Positions 34,299 through 48,100 of a DNA stretch of 64,000 bases are shown here, one piece after another. The DNA is from Xylaria sp. FL1777 (lineage: Eukaryota > Ascomycota > Sordariomycetes > Xylariales > Xylariaceae), in assembly GCA_022578965.1 (NCBI GenBank), contig MU400556.1:190823-254822 (forward strand), given 5' to 3'. Position 1 is the stretch's first letter; each line of letters starts with the position of its first letter. A program made the position numbers and the translations under genes. A model generated the notes under the pieces. It ran no database searches and was not told the DNA's origin. It saw only the letters and a program-made list of their open reading frames with translations.

Positions 34299-36597
34299 TC
34301 ATATGTTTTCAAACTGGGCACGGTCGTATATAGGGCGGTTTTCGTTTCGTTCACTCAGCCTAACGGCAGCAAAACGCTTAGCAAGCGGTTCCCTAGACCT
34401 TTGTGAGGCGGTAGAGGTGGATGGTGACGATGTAGTAGTAAGTGCAGAGGTCGATGTTGCCCCGCCGTTCGCTTGAGCGCCGAGCACGTCACCTTCGTCT
34501 CCAACTGAAAAAGAACGAAAGCGTTTCTTGGGAAGTGTCTCACCAGTCGCTTGCAATATGGTTTCCAGCGTTTGCCAGCCGGGCATAGAGAAGAGTTGGT
34601 AATTCTCGGCGAGGTCTTGATTTGTCGCGTACTTGCATAGGAGAGTCTCCTCTTCCTGGTATCACAATGTAGTTAGCGTCGGGGCTGATTTGCCGCGAGG
34701 GGGCAAGGCGCTCGAATGTGACACTGCGCTTACCTTTGATAAAACGCTCATTCCGTGAATAAAGTTGAGTAGATGGAAATCTGATAGGGACCCTAGTTTG
34801 TTGCCTCCAGTCGCGTTTATGGCCTTGGCGACATTACTGAACTGCTGGCTTTCACCCATAACTTCCCGGTTCTCGATAGGGAAGTTTGGTGTACTAAATA
34901 GTGGTTTAGGCTCAGCAGGAAAGCCATGTGTCAATGTAACAACCAGATATTCTACTGGAAAGGCTGGTTTGGCGTTCTCCTGGACATTTGCCCCATACTC
35001 ATTGATCTTGCGATAGAAAACTTCGGGGATATAACGGGTACGGCTGGAGGAACCATCGTCCTCTTCTTCTTCGCGGACGAGCATGACGCTAGGGTCAGCA
35101 GAAGGCTCAATAAGATCTGCACGAACCATCTCCATGGCTTCATTGGACACCTGATAGGATGAAATAGCGATCTGCCCTGTCTCGTCGCCCGAGATTATGC
35201 AAGTCACAAAGTTGGAGCCGAATCTACCCGTATCGCTCCACTTCGTCGGCTTAAGGTGTTGGCTCTGGAGTCGAGCGGCAAAGCATATCTCGAGGGAAGA
35301 GAGGTAGTATGAGTCGGCGTGCCTCTTGCAAATGACGCTGCCATCGCCGGCCCCGGAATCCAATAGGTCGGTAAAAATGACGCCAACCTGCTCAAGATCG
35401 CAAAGCTGGGCGACCTGGTTGACATCTGCTTCATTTTCCCATTGATTTAACGTGACCCCGTCGACTTCGTCCAGCTGCGGTACTTCGTAAATGGCCTCCA
35501 CAACCGCCTTGACTCCGAGAGGCACTTCTGTATATTCAGCGTATCGCCCGTAGAGATAACCTATCCGCTGAGCACCAGTCTTCCGCCAAGCATCGATAAA
35601 AGTATTGACAAGCTCGAAGGAAGCAAATTCCACGTGATCGACGGTGCGGAAAGGTTGGGGCTGTAAGGTAATGGCGCTGGGCTGGCATTTGGTACAGATG
35701 CCCTCGGGCCATTGAGGGTGGCCGGACGGACAATCCCGCTTGACCCTGAAATAGGGTTCCTTTAAAGGAGGTATGAAAGAGCTGCCCAGTTCTGGCTTGT
35801 TCGTGGCCGAGTTGATTTTACGCAGATACGAGTGAAAGGACAGATATTTGATCTTCTTGTCGGCCAGATACTGGGCGTTGAAGGGGTCGAGCGGCATGCA
35901 GTAATCACACATGCCCTTGGGTCCATGCTTGCACATGCGGTCTCGGCCGCGGGGGATCTTTCCGTCTTTCTTGTCGAGGCGCTCGTCAAGCGCTGACTGC
36001 CTAACCACCTCCCAGGGATTCTTAATAATCTTGCCCGGAGACGTGAGAGGCGGCGGGTCGATTGATGGGTTCTCTGAGGGAAGAATAGGTTTCCCATTCA
36101 GTCGGTTGGCTGAGGGGAGAGCATGAGAAGGTGTCGGCGCTCCGTTCGTGTGGCCGTTGGTGGTGTTATCATAGTGCTCGTAGTTGATGAAAATCAAGTC
36201 GCCGTGGCTATAGAGAGCAGTGTTAGCGCAAGCGACGACAGACAGCAGCAGCGAGTGTTCGCAGCGAAGGGAAGAGGCCAGATGGGGAGGGGCCACGAAG
36301 GGGCCGTGAGGGGACCGTGGGCGTACTTGAAACCGATCTGGCCCAGCTTGACCTTGGCTATGTCCTTGAACCTCCTCGAGTCTTTTGCCTGCGGATTAGG
36401 GGACATGGTAATGGTATTCGGGTCGACGGTAGACGGTAACTGTGTCACCAGCTGTGCACGTCGTGGTTAGGAGATGGCCTTGTACGGCTGTGTTGTGGCA
36501 AGCCTAGACTCACCTGACGACCGAGGTCTCCGACGCTGTCATTCTTGTCGACGGTCACCCGGATCATGCCATCCGGCCCTCGAAGTCGCAGCAACAT
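34299..36597 (-). CDS. NPL4: NPL4, Cdc48/p97 cofactor
   Basis: Npl4 pairs with Ufd1 to bring ubiquitylated substrates to the Cdc48 ATPase, for example in ER-associated degradation. Exons are 36597-36514, 36451-36327, 36207-34734 and 34655-34299, giving 679 residues in frame. The N-terminus ([18 protein letters not shown]) is the ubiquitin-like domain. Two zinc-binding clusters follow: [12 protein letters not shown], and [16 protein letters not shown] ahead of [13 protein letters not shown]. Next is the MPN-type NPL4 domain, recognisable from [21 protein letters not shown] and VGVIFTDL. It lacks a catalytic JAMM set, as in all Npl4 proteins. The C-terminus (from about 600) is Ser/Thr-rich and ends in a basic segment. 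The join at GFN-HGDLIF (second intron) is the least conserved junction. Confidence 0.95.
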
Positions 36598-37895
36598 GAC
36601 TGCGTGCGCGCTATCCAAAGTCGAGGACACACTCAAGAGGGCGGTGATCAAGTCGTAGCGGCGCTGATGAGGGAGAGGAGGGGGGGGGAAGGGAGGGCGG
36701 AAAGAGAGCTGCTCTTATCGTCTGAGAACCTGCAAGTGGTAGTAAGAAGAATCTTCGAGTTGATGACAGAGAAAGACAAGGAATACGTAGGTAGGTAGGT
36801 TAGTTGGGTGGTGTAGATGTGAGTTAATACTGCCACATTCTAGTAGGTTAGGTGATAGGATGTAGTATCTATCCAGAGGTTAAACAGGTTGCAGCGGATG
36901 GTACATATCGGTGCCACTCACGTAAGTAGGTATCAGGCACTGATTTGCTGATGACGCGCACCGTGGGGTACCTAGTTAAGTACCGTAAGTGCGTAACCTA
37001 GGTAAGTGACTGCTAAAGTACTTACTTAAGTACCTAAATAGGTACATGTCAAATGTCAAATAGGTATTAGCTGAGATAAGCAAAACTACCACACCCCCGG
37101 GTGTGGTATTATCAACCAAACAGCTCAGTACCGACCTCGGTTTAGCTGCCTACCTTATATGTACTGTGTAAGTGTTTTATTTACCTACATAACTGCTCAA
37201 CCACCACCTGTCTATACTACAATACTACCTACATCCTGCTACTTACTTAGAGGCATTAGATAGTCGATAGTACCTTTTCCCCAAGCAGGTGAGCGGTATT
37301 CATATTGCGTAAACTTGGACTACGTGCTTCGGATCGTTCAACAACGGTAATCATCATGTTGGGGTCAGAGTGTCAATCTATTTATTGAGACCAATCGACT
37401 TTTTATTTGCAAGACCTAGCCTGATCGCCAGAACTCCTCGGCAACTCAAAGGAAATCCTTCTTATGGGTTCTCGATTACGGATGTGGAGAAGAAAAAAAA
37501 GCAAGGGGCCTATACGCGAAGGGAGCGCCCAGCTTCGCCAGCCAGAGCTCCAGATCACCCCGGTCCTTTGCACTCGTATCCCGATGCTCGCGCTCCGGTA
37601 GTCATCGATCCCTCCAGTCACGTCCCCCCTCCCCCCTAAAAAGCTACCAACCAGGCTGTGAGAAACTGCTTAGTTTACATGAAATAAACACACGCTAAGC
37701 TATACGTCTTAGCATATATGCCTCCCCTATCTCCGTATCGGCGGAGCTGCGTCCCGTGTACCATGTTCCCACCATACGGAATGTTCCTAAACGCCTCGTA
37801 TTTTCTACTCTCTTCTATCGCAATCTTAGCAGCTGCCATCGATCCAACTAAGCAATCGTCTCGGCTGTAGCTGGTGCGGCTTCAGTAGTCTTCTG
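36598..37895. other. NPL4 upstream region with palindrome
   Basis: This lies between the NPL4 start and the PWWP gene stop. TACCTAGGTA/TAGGTA motifs are dense at 36780-37260. The perfect-arm palindrome at 37087-37108 sits about 490 bp upstream of NPL4. I see no gene in it. Confidence 0.55.
37087..37108. promoter_or_regulatory. Palindrome TACCACACCC-CC-GGGTGTGGTA
   Basis: Two perfect 10-bp arms are separated by two bases. Each arm contains CCACACCC, the type of sequence bound by C2H2 zinc-finger activators, and such symmetry would suit a dimeric factor. The factor is unknown and the role is inferred. Confidence 0.4.
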
Positions 37896-40060
37896 TCACA
37901 CTTGGTTAGTTTTAGTTCGCCACTTGGCCTCATCAGCCTCGGGGTGGACACGAACCTCTGTATCTGCAGCCTTGTCTTTGACTTCGCCGGAAGTCTTCTC
38001 CCCTTGCTCTGCGTCCTTGGCCTTCGATGCATTCTTCTCAGATTCTACCTTGCTCTCCGCGGTACCCTCCTTGACGCCATTGGCCGTCTCTTTAGAGGCC
38101 TTAGCAGTGGCACCAGAGGTTCCATTAACACCATTTGCGTTCGCCGAGGATGCTCCCGTCGCAGGAGCCGATGCACCATCGCTTGCCAGAAGTATATTCC
38201 ACTTATCCAAGAGCGTCTGAGACCGGGGCTTGAACCGGAAGTCGTCCTCTTTGGGAATTGACTCCAGCTTCAAGATGGCCTTCAAAACCTTATTGATCTT
38301 TGTTGCTCGAATGATACTGACGTCTAGGTCGGGAAATGTCTCTAGCTTAGCGAGGAAGTCGGACACTTGTTTCATCTCGTCTGGTACGGGTGATCCTTCA
38401 CGGGGTAGAAGGCCTCTCTGGAGACGATGTCGTAAAAACAGGATTTCTTTCTGCAGTTGGGTCAGTCGTTGATAGTTCTACGAGAACGATGCGTTGAACC
38501 TACCTCCTTACGAGCACGCCTTTCTTCAGGTGTCAGCTCAGGCTCCTTGGGCGCCGCAGCTTCTTTCTCCTTCTTATTATCTGCCTCCTTGCCTCCCTTA
38601 GAAGACTTGCTCTTTCCTTTGGTAGACTTGGTAGAATCTTTCGTAGCGGGCGACTGGACGCCATTAGCAGTCTTGGGGGTTGAAGTACCGGTAAATTTTA
38701 TTTTCGGTTTCTTCACCGAGTCAGACCGCTGAGGAGCCTGGACAGCATAAGTTAGTGCTCGAAAATAGATTATATGTGTGAGGGCTTACATTGTTATCGT
38801 CTTCAGCTTTGCGCTTCTTGGACTTGAACTTCTTTTCAGTAGGCTCTTCAGCCCCATCTTCGACTTCCTCCATTTCAACGTCGCCATCATCGTCGGTTGC
38901 CTTGGCAGATTTCTTCGGAGTCTTAGTTTTAGATTTCTTAGCTTCAGCTTTCGCGAGACGTTGTTCCTCGAATTCTCGGAGCACATTCTTGTAGTAATCC
39001 AAGTCGTGTCCCTCTGCAGCAAGTAGATGGGCTGCTTGTAGATCTTTGCGCATCTTAGTTGTAACCAGATCCGCCACTGTAGTAGGATCAAGTTCACTTA
39101 GGTCGGCATTGGGGATCCAAGAACTGTAAATGGTAATTAGTAAGTATTACGAAGAGCAAACAAGGGCGAGATCATCATACAATTCGTTGGTGTGGAGATA
39201 CATGACCGGAAACGTGCGATCTCCAGCGCGCTTGGCGCCATCAGCGAAATCTTCTCGATATGTTCCGTCGGGACGAGAAGCGGTGACGGGTCTCGAGTTC
39301 AACATGTTGTGGGGAAGCATGTCTTCCTCGCAAATGACAACAGGCCACGGGGGGAAACCCTTTAGCTTGGCAAAATAGTGATCCCCGGGCTTTGCGTCCA
39401 TATGTAGAATCTTGGCCTTAGAGGCCTTTCGGTTGAGCTTCTTCCCCTTATCCGCTGCAACAGTAGACTTGCGACGCGGTTGCGACTTGGCTGTAGTAGG
39501 AGTGGCATCATTGGTATCATTATTATCGGCGTCGGTAGTAGGCTCAGCAGCTTCCGTAGCTGGCTTGTCTTCCTCCATTTCAACGTCAGCGTCGGTCGCG
39601 TTCTCGTTAGCAGAGGCGGCGGCAGAGGGATCGGGCTTGGAGACTATGGCGCGACAAGTTAGCACTGCTAGCGTATTGTATTAGGTATGGTATTCAGATA
39701 AGGTTAATTGGTACTCAAGCTGTGAATGCTGAACAACCACGGCAAGGAACGACAAGGAACGTCTTGGGGGGAATGTTGCGACTCAATACACGGCGGTTGG
39801 CGCGTAGTAACTCAATGGGCAAGCTAACGCCTGCAGATGAGACGCATGGCATTGTATGGTGACACCTTACCTTCTTCTGACTTGCCCTTGTTCGTCTCAG
39901 TACTTTCGGCGACAGCGGCTCCCGATCCATCAGACTTGGAAGGCTTTGCATCGGCAACAGGCGCGACAGAGTCGGTAGCAGCACCAGCACCAGCACCGCC
40001 ACCAGATGCAGTGTCCGTGGGCTGTGCCACAGCAGGCTGGGCAGACGTGTCGTCAGACAT
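37896..40060 (-). CDS. PWWP-domain chromatin protein
   Basis: Exons are 40060-39871, 39643-39181, 39123-38790, 38737-38504 and 38450-37896, all in frame, giving 591 residues. After an acidic, Ala/Thr-rich N-terminus comes the PWWP domain (about 150-235), with GDHYFAKLKGFPPWPVVICE, in which PPWP is the signature, and the tail YLHTNEFSWIPNADL restored by the second junction. PWWP domains bind methylated histone H3 lysine 36. A Lys/Glu-rich linker follows. A folded helical stretch (about 440-510, FLAKLETFPDLDVSIIRAT...) then resembles the TFIIS-N/LEDGF-type interaction domain found in HDGF-like proteins. The C-terminal 90 residues are disordered. A role in chromatin readout or transcription is likely; no exact yeast counterpart is claimed. 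Confidence 0.85.
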
Positions 40061-42197
40061 AATGACGAGGTGCACGAAACTCGCGGTGTCGCAAGGACAG
40101 AAGGAGTCGCTGCGGGAATTGGAGACACGCCTGTAATCGAATGGCCGATGGCAAGTTGCGACTGCGGTTGTTGATTGTGGGTGTGATTGTGGTTGTGGTT
40201 GTGACTGATGGGGTGGATGGGTGCGGGTGCGGGTGTGGGTGCAGATGTATGGCCCGGGGTTGGTTGATGTTGACGTTGTTGAAGGTTGGAGCGGTGGACG
40301 TTAGGAGGTTAGGAGGTTGGGACGTTGGGACGTTGACGTCGGTGGTTTTTGGACGTGGAGTTATGGAGTTATTATGGAGTTAGTTGTTGTTGTTGTGGTG
40401 GTGGCAATGGGGAGGAGAGAGGTATCGTTAGGCAGGTGGTAGATAAGTAAGTAAGTAGGTGAGTGAGTAAGTAGGTAAGTAGACTGCCTAGGTTTAGGAA
40501 GAGACAGTGCGGAGGATTAATGGCCAAAGTAACAGGTAGGTAGGCAGGTGGTAGGTGGTCAGGACCAGATGCGAGAAAACGCGTCAGGTCAGATCAACTT
40601 TTCTAGTGGAGCCGGCGACGGCGCCAATAACAAGCAGCGACCCTTGGCAAAAAAAAAAGTCAAGTGCTGCCAAAAAAATTAATAAAGACTCTGACGCCGC
40701 AATTGAGCCAAGGTCACAGCCAAAAACAGACAGCCAGGTGCAATCAGCGGGCGAGTTGCCCGTTGCCGCAAATGGGGGATCGCTGCTTAGTAGAGACGAT
40801 GGACGGCACAACAAGGCCGGTAGGGTAGAGGGAGAACAGAAGTATGGAGACGGATGACGAGATGGGAATGGATGGTGGAGGAAGAGGTGGCCGACAACAG
40901 AAGGAGAAGGACGGTCGTGTGTGCGAGTGTGAGCGTGAATGTAAGTAGTAGTATGAGTGTGTGTGTGTGTGGACTCGGTGCTAAGACTAGTGCTCAATCG
41001 AACATCAAGCCAATATGCCACAATAACTACTTATTTAGTAAGTCGGTATGGTATGTATGCTAGATAGTCTACCGGTAGTACGTTCTTCTCTCTGCCTACA
41101 TATGTAGGTAGGTATAGGTTCCCAGGGGTCGGTAGCTAGATACTAGGTAGAAAGATGGACAGCTCTGGGCCGGTTCTTCCGCACGTGACCCCCCGTCGAT
41201 GATGATGACGCCGTTGCCGTGGCTTGGGGCAAGCTTTTTGGAGTAGGCAAGTGAGAGAGGGGAGAAGACGCAGAGAGGCGAGGTGAGACTGGGTTGAGTC
41301 AGCACGTTAGCCCTCCTTGGTTGAGAGCAGATTATCAGAGCACGCCCGGCTTTGATTGCTTGGTCTCGGGCTGGGGGAGTGGATGTTGATGCAGACACAG
41401 ACACAAGCATGGATGGGCATGGACATGGACATGGACTGGAGAAGTGAGAGCCAGAGTAAACAACGGACCGAGGGAGAGAGGCGGCAGCGGGAGCAGGTCA
41501 GGGGGAGCTCTCACGTAGTGTCGACCCTTTCAGCTCGGTGTTCAGGTCAGTGTTTGTGCTGTTAACAAGGAGTTGCCCACCCGCCTTGGGGTCTCACAAG
41601 AGCCAGAGCGCAGGGCAGCAAGAGAGCGCAGGGCAGAGAGAGTAGGGCGTGACCTGCTCTACCGCTCTGCCCATCAGATGTGCACTTATCTACCGTAGAC
41701 ACTGGCATCCATTTTCATCAAAATACCCCCCGTCCGCCTCCCTACCCCCCTCCCAGCCCATTCCATCACATACCCACCAACGCCAACTGCTGCCAGGACT
41801 AACGCCAACGCCAACGCCGACTGCTCCCAAGACTTGCTTCTGCGTCTTTATGCCTTTGTCGTGTTAGAGCCCAAAGATCAAGAATCACAACCACAACATT
41901 GTCCAAGACTCACTCCGCTTCGTACTGTCTCAATAGAATTTGGGTCCACACCCAAGTGTACTATGGCTAACCTTTTTGCTGTTTTCCTTCCCTTGTCCAA
42001 ACCAGGAAAAAAACCGAGCATATCTAACGCCAGCCCGTGAAGAGCATCATCCGACCTCACTCGTTTCTGTTGGTTGTCCTAAATTAACTCTCATTCCCTT
42101 TATCATCCTCGTTGAACTAAATACACAGTAAGTTTGGTCACACGATGAGTTGGGCAAACCACACCTCGTAGAAAACACCTGGTACACCTGATACAGC
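40061..42197. other. Gene-free spacer rich in GT/GGT and simple repeats
   Basis: This lies upstream of the PWWP gene and downstream of BRR2. A T/G-rich strand-biased stretch runs from 40140 to 40460, TAGGTA/TAAGTA repeats cover 40436-40560, and a GT microsatellite lies at 40956-40970. Frames here are low-complexity and not credible as genes. Confidence 0.55.
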
Positions 42198-45100
42198 TCA
42201 CTCTTCATCCTCGTCCTCATCCTCATCTTCTTCGTCGACATCCATAGCATCAGCCACGTTGACTGAGAACGTAGGTTCTTGGTCCACACCAATATAGCTG
42301 TCACTCATCAGGAAGAGCTTCAGATCATGGTTACCAGGCGTTGGCACCGTGTACTCGAGCCGCACCTTCAGCTGCCGCCCTATTGTAACTCTCTTGATGG
42401 CGAGGAGAGTTTTCGTGCTCTCTTCGCCGACCACGAGCCACCAGTTCTCCATCTTTTTCGTGGGGTAGAAAGGAGCGTGGACAGTTGTGTCTACATCGCC
42501 TTCTTCGTCCTCAACTTCTCGCTCGATTTGTACATTCAAGTAAGCCGGCTCTCCCGCATGGATATTGCCCTCATCCAAGACCTCAAATTCCAGTGAAATG
42601 TCGGGATATTTCGTGTTGGTGAAAGCTGCAGCTTGCGCCAATTGTGCTTGAGATAATCCGAGTCGCTTGACGAGAGTGGGATAATTTGCATTCTCTTCCG
42701 GGTTCATTGCTTCCATGAAGTCGAAGATATCGTTGATACTAGGACAAGTCAAGTTAGTGGAACAGTATCTAGTTGAAGGAAAATAAATCACCACTTACCC
42801 AAACTCATTGGCGACTTTAACAACATCCGGAGAGAAGTGAGGGATCTGCTTCAGAGGGCTGTCGCGGTCCCACATTGCCTGGACCACCATTTGGGACATC
42901 TCCATGGCGTTCATGGCGTTGAGATGTCCGTCCGACGAGAGAACATCTACGGTCGCGCTCAGTAGACTTAGCACCTTGGAAACTATAATCTCCTGGTCTT
43001 TAGACAAATCAATGGGTAGTTGCATCCGAGAGAAATGTGCCTGCAAAAGTACGAATGCTTTGAAATGTGGAGAGTCATATGCCGGCTCAGACATTTTAAC
43101 CGGAACTCTATCGTATATACGTCGAAGGAGACTATCCTCGTGACGGCGGATCTGAATAGATTCGAATTCCGTTGCCGACGTGACAATTTCAAGGATACCC
43201 TTCAGTTTTGTCTTCGCGCTGAGTGACAATAGGAAGGTCTGCATCGTAATGTACGAGAGATTGTAATACGCCGCAATCATGGCTGCATTCTGAGGGGTAA
43301 CAGAGCCGTCATCCTCGTCGAAGTCGATTATCTTGGATTCTGCGAGCTCCTTTATGGTAGTCTCAACTAGATCTGAGAGGTAATTGCTGAGACCATCATG
43401 AGTGGGGCTTGTAAGACTATAATAGCTTGGGTTCGCTAGGAGTCTGCGATAGAAATAGGTAAAGGTTGTCCAATTGATGGCATCTTCAGTCGACTCTATC
43501 ATTTTTGTACTAACTTCAGTGACGAATGCATCATGCACATAATTGTGCAGATGCGACTCGACTGGGAGAGCTTCATTGAGGAATTTTTTGAAGTATTCCC
43601 TCTTGACAGCTGAGGTCATAAGAACTGCTCGACTGCGACCGTCATGGGATGCGCGGAGAGCTTTGCCAAGCATCTGCAATACTTCGCTGAGTTGGTAATC
43701 AACATATCGATGTTCACGTCCTTCGAAGTATTGAGTGCCCATCACAATAACCAAGTGCGCCGCACAGTTGAGCTCCCAACACGTATCACGGGAAGCAATA
43801 AGGAGCTGGATTGCGCCTTGGCTGTAAAGATGCATGACGATACGTTTATCATTCTGGCTGAGAGCCTCATGGTAATACCCAACGCCGTGGGACAAGGCCT
43901 CGGCCAAAGCTTCCTCATGAATGCGCTCAAGAAGCGGTCGTAACTGATCGACATCCACATGTAAAAACCGATCTTCATCGTCGTCTGCCAGGCAGGCTGT
44001 AAGGATGTCGCGAGCTGTTGACCTCGTCTGTTTTCTGTTTGGTACAAACACCAGGGCGGGTTGGTCTGGTGATAACTCTGTGATTGCAAGATAGGTGGGC
44101 TTAGCCATCGCGAGCATGAGCGATGGGAAATGAGGAATGGTGTAAGACTGAATTCGCAGTTCTAAGGGCACCGGTCGAACATGGGGGCTGAAGTTATAAA
44201 TATCTTTCTTTTTCGCATCAATCCACTCGCCTAAATCCCGAGCATTAGCGAGGGAAACACTAAGGCCGATTATTCTCATAGCCAAGCTAGCTGTGGTTCG
44301 AATGTAATGCATGCGAGATACGATAATCTCATACACATATCCGAGTGAGCCTCCCAGCAAATGAAGCTCGTCAGCAATGAAAAGCTCAACAGTAAGAATA
44401 TTCTTACGTCTCTGCCATTGCCGTGAGAGAACATCCCATTGACTTGGTGTGGCTAGTATGAGATCACCCTTCTCGAGCAACTTGAGATCTGTCGCCGTTT
44501 CACCCGTGAGCTTCACGATATCTTTGCCGCCACGCAAATGGCTAAGACGCTTCTGCCAATCTTGGTGTCTGATATCAACAAGCTCTTGGAAGGGGGCAAT
44601 GTAGACGGCGCGACCAATCTCTGGCTTAGACCATAGTCTTAGGATGGCAAACTCAGCGCAAACAGTTTTGCCGCTCCCAGTAGGGGCCCCGATCAAAACA
44701 TTATCGTCTGCTCCATACAGTGAGTTAAAGGTCTGAGTCTGGATTTTGTTGAAGTAATTCCACCCATCATACAAGGTTGAGTAATCCTTTGACTTTAGAG
44801 CCGCAACAGGGAGAGGCTGCAGATCCAGAAGCTGTGTATGAGGTGGGAATTTCTCCGGTAGAATGAGTTTCTGGAACGATATAGGCAATCTCGTCTCGGA
44901 GTGCATCCACCTATCGGAAACCACAGAAATGAAATAGTTAGGTGGCATTGGGTCTGTAATAGGAACAGTAAAGTCTACCAGGTGTTCGTTTGACTCTGAA
45001 ATTGCGTAATCTTTACGGAGAAGGAACTGATCCTGGAACAGGATATCCTCGCCATCGCAGTCCTCGACCATAATCCAAAAGCTCTCCGCTGTTCCGTGGA

Positions 45101-48100
45101 TTTCGTCGTCCCATTCGAAGTTTGGTGTGATTGATAGTTCAATACGGAGTACAGACCGAGTTATTGGTTGTGCCTGAGCTTGTAATTCGAGACGTGGAAA
45201 TTTGGATACCAAATCGCAGACTACGCGGCCAGCTTTCGGTATACCAAGCAGTTCTCCCATACGCGGGGGGTCAATATCAAAGTAGCTACTCCAGGAGACG
45301 TCGATACGTTCTGCTTTAGAAATGATATCCCGCGAACAACGAGGGCCAAATTGTCTGAGAGGGGTCATCGTCGGCCACATCCGCTTCTCTGCCATTTTGC
45401 ACAGATCCAGGGCTGTTCTGCAAACGCTAGACCATCCTTTCTGAAGTGTTATTTCGAAAATCGCGCGTAGTATTCGACCAGCGGATTGTGTGACATAGAC
45501 CATGTCAGCCATTAGCGCCAAGCCATCAAGCTTGAGACGAGAAATGTAGGCTTGAAGAAGAACATTGATTTTTGCATGTGGCTCTTCGATGCTCTCCTTG
45601 ACAGGAATTGGCACTCTACCGAGGAGTTTAGCAAGCTCCAGCTTTTCATCTTGCCGTACAGGGATGTACTTGAACTCTGCACTAAGCGCAAACACCCGGA
45701 AGAGTTCAATGGTGGTAATCGAAGGCTGAATCAGCTTGTTGTAGGTGTCCATTGACCCATGAGTGATGTAGTAGTGAGAAGCAATTCTTCCAAGCTCGGT
45801 CGCCTTTAGCTTACCCGTCTTTTCGTCGTAGGTGATTAGATTAGACTTCTTCAAAACGACCGCAGCAGAATGCACAAGATCAACCCGCTTCTGTTCAAGA
45901 GCTTCATCATCCTCATAATCAGCCCCGACACTATACAGGCCGGGAGAACGAAGCATTCTAACAAAAAGGTACGTATAACCGAGCCATTCCACTCCCTCAT
46001 CCCGACTGCGGACGTTTCCTAGCACGATCTCTGCGTTTAGATTGTCAACCAGCTTACTGGCAAACTGACTCTCAATAGGCAATTGCTGGTTGAGCAGAGA
46101 AAGGTAATACTGCATCTCGTTTTGAGATGTAATAATAATACCCTCACCGTAAGTATCATATTGAGGACGTCCCGCACGGCCTAGCATCTGAAGGACATCC
46201 TGAGGGCTCAATTCTACCCAACTACCCTTTTCGGGAGAGTAAACTTGAGTTCCCTTAATGATCACGGTGTGTGCTGGAAGATTCACACCCCAAGCTAGTG
46301 TCGCAGTGCATACGAGTACCTGGATGAGACCCGCAGCAAAAAGTCCCTCAACTTCGTCGCGATCGACTCGATTCATGCCTGCGTGATGAATCCCAAATCC
46401 GTAGGGCAAGAGATCCTTCAAATCTGCGTCTGATATATCGTTGACAATCTCATTCAGTGCTTCCCTAGATCCGGAGTCATGTTTGAGGATCTGGTTGATA
46501 GTTTCCATCTCCAAAGCCTTATCTCGAATGTATCGTGCGGTCTTGGCCGTTTCCTTGCGGGAGTGTACGAAAATAAGCATTTGGTTGTGATGTGTCCCAA
46601 CATGCTCAATGACCTTGTTGTACGTGATATCGTTCATTGTCTTTAATTGCTTAATTGCCTTCTTGTCAGTGACACCAATGAATTCTTGTTTCAAGGGACA
46701 TGGACGGAAAGAACCATCGAAGTGAAAGAGGCCCTTATGCGGATCTACACGAAGAAAGCTGGCAACGTCCCTGTAGTTTGGCAAAGTTGCTGACAGGCCA
46801 ATCAGCCGTACAGGATCACCTGTCTGTTCGGTTTTGCGAATTGTTCGACTAACGATACTCTCAAGAACTGGTCCACGATCGTCATGCAATAGATGGATTT
46901 CATCGATAATGATTAGTCGTACAAGATTCGTATATGTTAAGTCAGTGGCTTTCCTTGTTATCACATCCCATTTCTCCGGTGTTGTGACAATGACCTGAGT
47001 CTCGGTAACCTGCTGCTTAGTGAGTTGACGATCACCCGTCAGTTCTGATACCGTGATACCAAATGGTTTCAGACGGGCGCCAAAATTGCCCACTTGCTCT
47101 TGGACCAGCGCCTTCAAGGGCGCAATGTAGACAATCTTAAACGCGTCTAGATCGATATCTCCCGTTTGAGTGTTTCTGTGCTTTCCGAGTTCACGCAGAA
47201 TCGTTAACATGGCGACGTTGGTCTTGCCACTACCAGTTGGAGCGCAGATCAACATATTCCCATCGTCCTCGAAAGCTGACGGGTAGCACTTGGACTGGAT
47301 TTTGTTGAGAGCTTTCGCCGAACTGAAAGGCCCTCGTGCCCACTCAGGCATATCTGTGATCGGGATGCTAACATCATCAGGTTGGTTGCGCTTCTTCGGT
47401 GCTGGAACATGAATCTCTTCATAACCCTTGAATGTTCTTTTGGTAGAGCCTTCTGGGAGGCGGACTTTGGGATTCGTCATGAGGTGGTTTCCCTGGTCAA
47501 AAACGAGGTTCTCCAGATTTATTAGTTTGCGAGGCTGGAGACCACCAACAAGTTGGCCCTCTGCCCTCTCAGGTTTAGGCGGATCGCCAAGAGAGCCCGG
47601 CATATCAATGTCCATCTTAATCTCAATCCTTTTTGAGGCATCGCCGACCTTCTTTCCCCGCAATTCATCAAGTATCCATCGAAGACCTTCAGAAGCCATT
47701 TCTCGCTCAATAACTCCTCGATTTTCATCGTCCTCTGCCCTAGCTAGCCGAGTGAGCCATACGATCTTCTCCCGATTCTCGATGAGTTTCTGGACTATTT
47801 CGTGATGTTCATAATCAAAAAGCTCCATCAAGTCATTCTCGATTTCTCTTAGCTGTTTCTCTTCGCCACCTGGCTCATCGGGTTCTCCTGCGAGAATACG
47901 CAGGGCATCAGCTGTCTTATCATGCTGAATATGGGCATCGGAATAGAGGTTGCCTATCTCTCTCTGTAACCAATATGCATCGATGTCGCGAGCAGGAATA
48001 TAGTTTTTCTCCTGTGATGCGGACTTTTTCTTGCTTTCCGATATGCCCGGGTCAATAACCATCGCATCACCATCGGCTAGGCCACCTTCTTCTTCCACCC

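Noticed and set aside
40141..40383. Gly/Val/Cys-rich 80-codon frame
   Set aside because: It is generated by GT/GGT simple repeats upstream of the PWWP gene; no protein features.
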